Assembly (NCBI GenBank): GCA_002401215.1
Contig: NVSL01000084.1
Coordinates: forward strand, 1 to 5,764
DNA: 5,764 nucleotides
Source: Flavobacteriaceae bacterium
GTDB lineage: Bacteria; Bacteroidota; Bacteroidia; Flavobacteriales; Flavobacteriaceae
Direction: 5' to 3'
The position numbers and the translations under genes are program-made. Of the stretch, positions 5,528 through 5,764 are shown in pieces (position 1 is the stretch's first letter; the number at the start of each line of letters is the position of its first letter). A model generated the notes under the pieces. It was not told the DNA's origin and did no database searches. It saw only the letters and a program-made list of their open reading frames with translations.

Positions 5528-5764
5528 ATGTTAAAAACAAAAATCACCTTAGCACTTCTCTTTTTAAGTTTCGTTTCAACCTTTGCTCAAAAGAGTTTGA
5601 ACGAATATAAATATGTAATTGTACCTGTAAAATACGATTTTCAAAAAGTTGAAAATAAATATCAAATTAATGCTTTGACAAAATTTTTATTCGAAAAAGA
5701 AGGGTTTACAGTGCTTATGAGTACGGATGAATTCCCTATTGATTTGAGCACAAATCATTGTTTG
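5528..5764 (+). CDS. Secreted or periplasmic protein of unknown function, N-terminal 79 codons (runs off right edge)
   Basis: The frame is open from the ATG at 5528 to the window edge. Residues 1-20 form a signal peptide: Lys3 and Lys5, a hydrophobic core (ITLALLFLSFV) and a T-F-A cleavage site with Gln21 at +1, the form common in Bacteroidota. There is no lipobox cysteine, so it should be released by signal peptidase I rather than anchored as a lipoprotein. The mature part starts KSLNEYKYVIVPVKYDF, followed by YQINALTKFLFEKEGF and the acidic stretch STDEFPID. I recall similar secreted proteins of unknown function in flavobacteria, but no named domain or catalytic motif is visible. It has its own -7 element and follows a terminator, so it is probably a separate transcription unit from the HAD gene. 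Confidence 0.75.
   Translation, partial: MLKTKITLALLFLSFVSTFAQKSLNEYKYVIVPVKYDFQKVENKYQINALTKFLFEKEGFTVLMSTDEFPIDLSTNHCL

Overview
The window looks like chromosomal DNA from a member of the Bacteroidota, most likely a flavobacterium. The DNA is strongly AT-rich. No start codon has a convincing Shine-Dalgarno sequence. Two exact matches to the Bacteroidota -7 promoter element TAnnTTTG sit just upstream of genes. The secreted protein at the right end has a typical 'FAQ' signal-peptide cleavage region. The assignment rests on these traits and on remembered family resemblance, not on a database search.

Left part (1-3492), minus strand: a tightly packed operon for a surface polysaccharide (capsule, O-antigen or exopolysaccharide). 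In transcription order it holds a GT4-type glycosyltransferase, an AsnB-type glutamine-dependent amidotransferase/asparagine synthetase 2 bp later, and 8 bp further on a Wzx-like polysaccharide flippase that runs off the left edge. The gene order suggests that one enzyme adds a sugar, another may amidate a carboxyl group (or simply make asparagine), and the flippase moves the lipid-linked unit across the inner membrane. A good promoter lies just inside the longest possible reading frame of the glycosyltransferase, which argues for a later TTG start than the longest frame allows.

Middle part (3527-5083), plus strand and divergent: an FkbM-family methyltransferase that probably belongs to the glycan locus, then a YjjG-like HAD nucleotidase, a housekeeping gene that probably marks the edge of the cluster.

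Right part (5084-5527): a 444-bp gene-free interval rich in structure. A 118-bp element (5128-5245) has perfect 11-bp terminal inverted repeats enclosing three hairpins that abut with no unpaired base, so the whole element can fold as a four-way cloverleaf; its middle hairpin followed by six T also makes a good terminator for the HAD gene. Next come a minus-strand reading-frame remnant of 52 codons without a start, then a near-perfect 38-bp palindrome touching the end of that remnant. Finally a TAAGTTTG -7 element precedes a partial gene for a secreted protein of unknown function (5528 to the right edge). The cloverleaf element is the best candidate for something unusual here.
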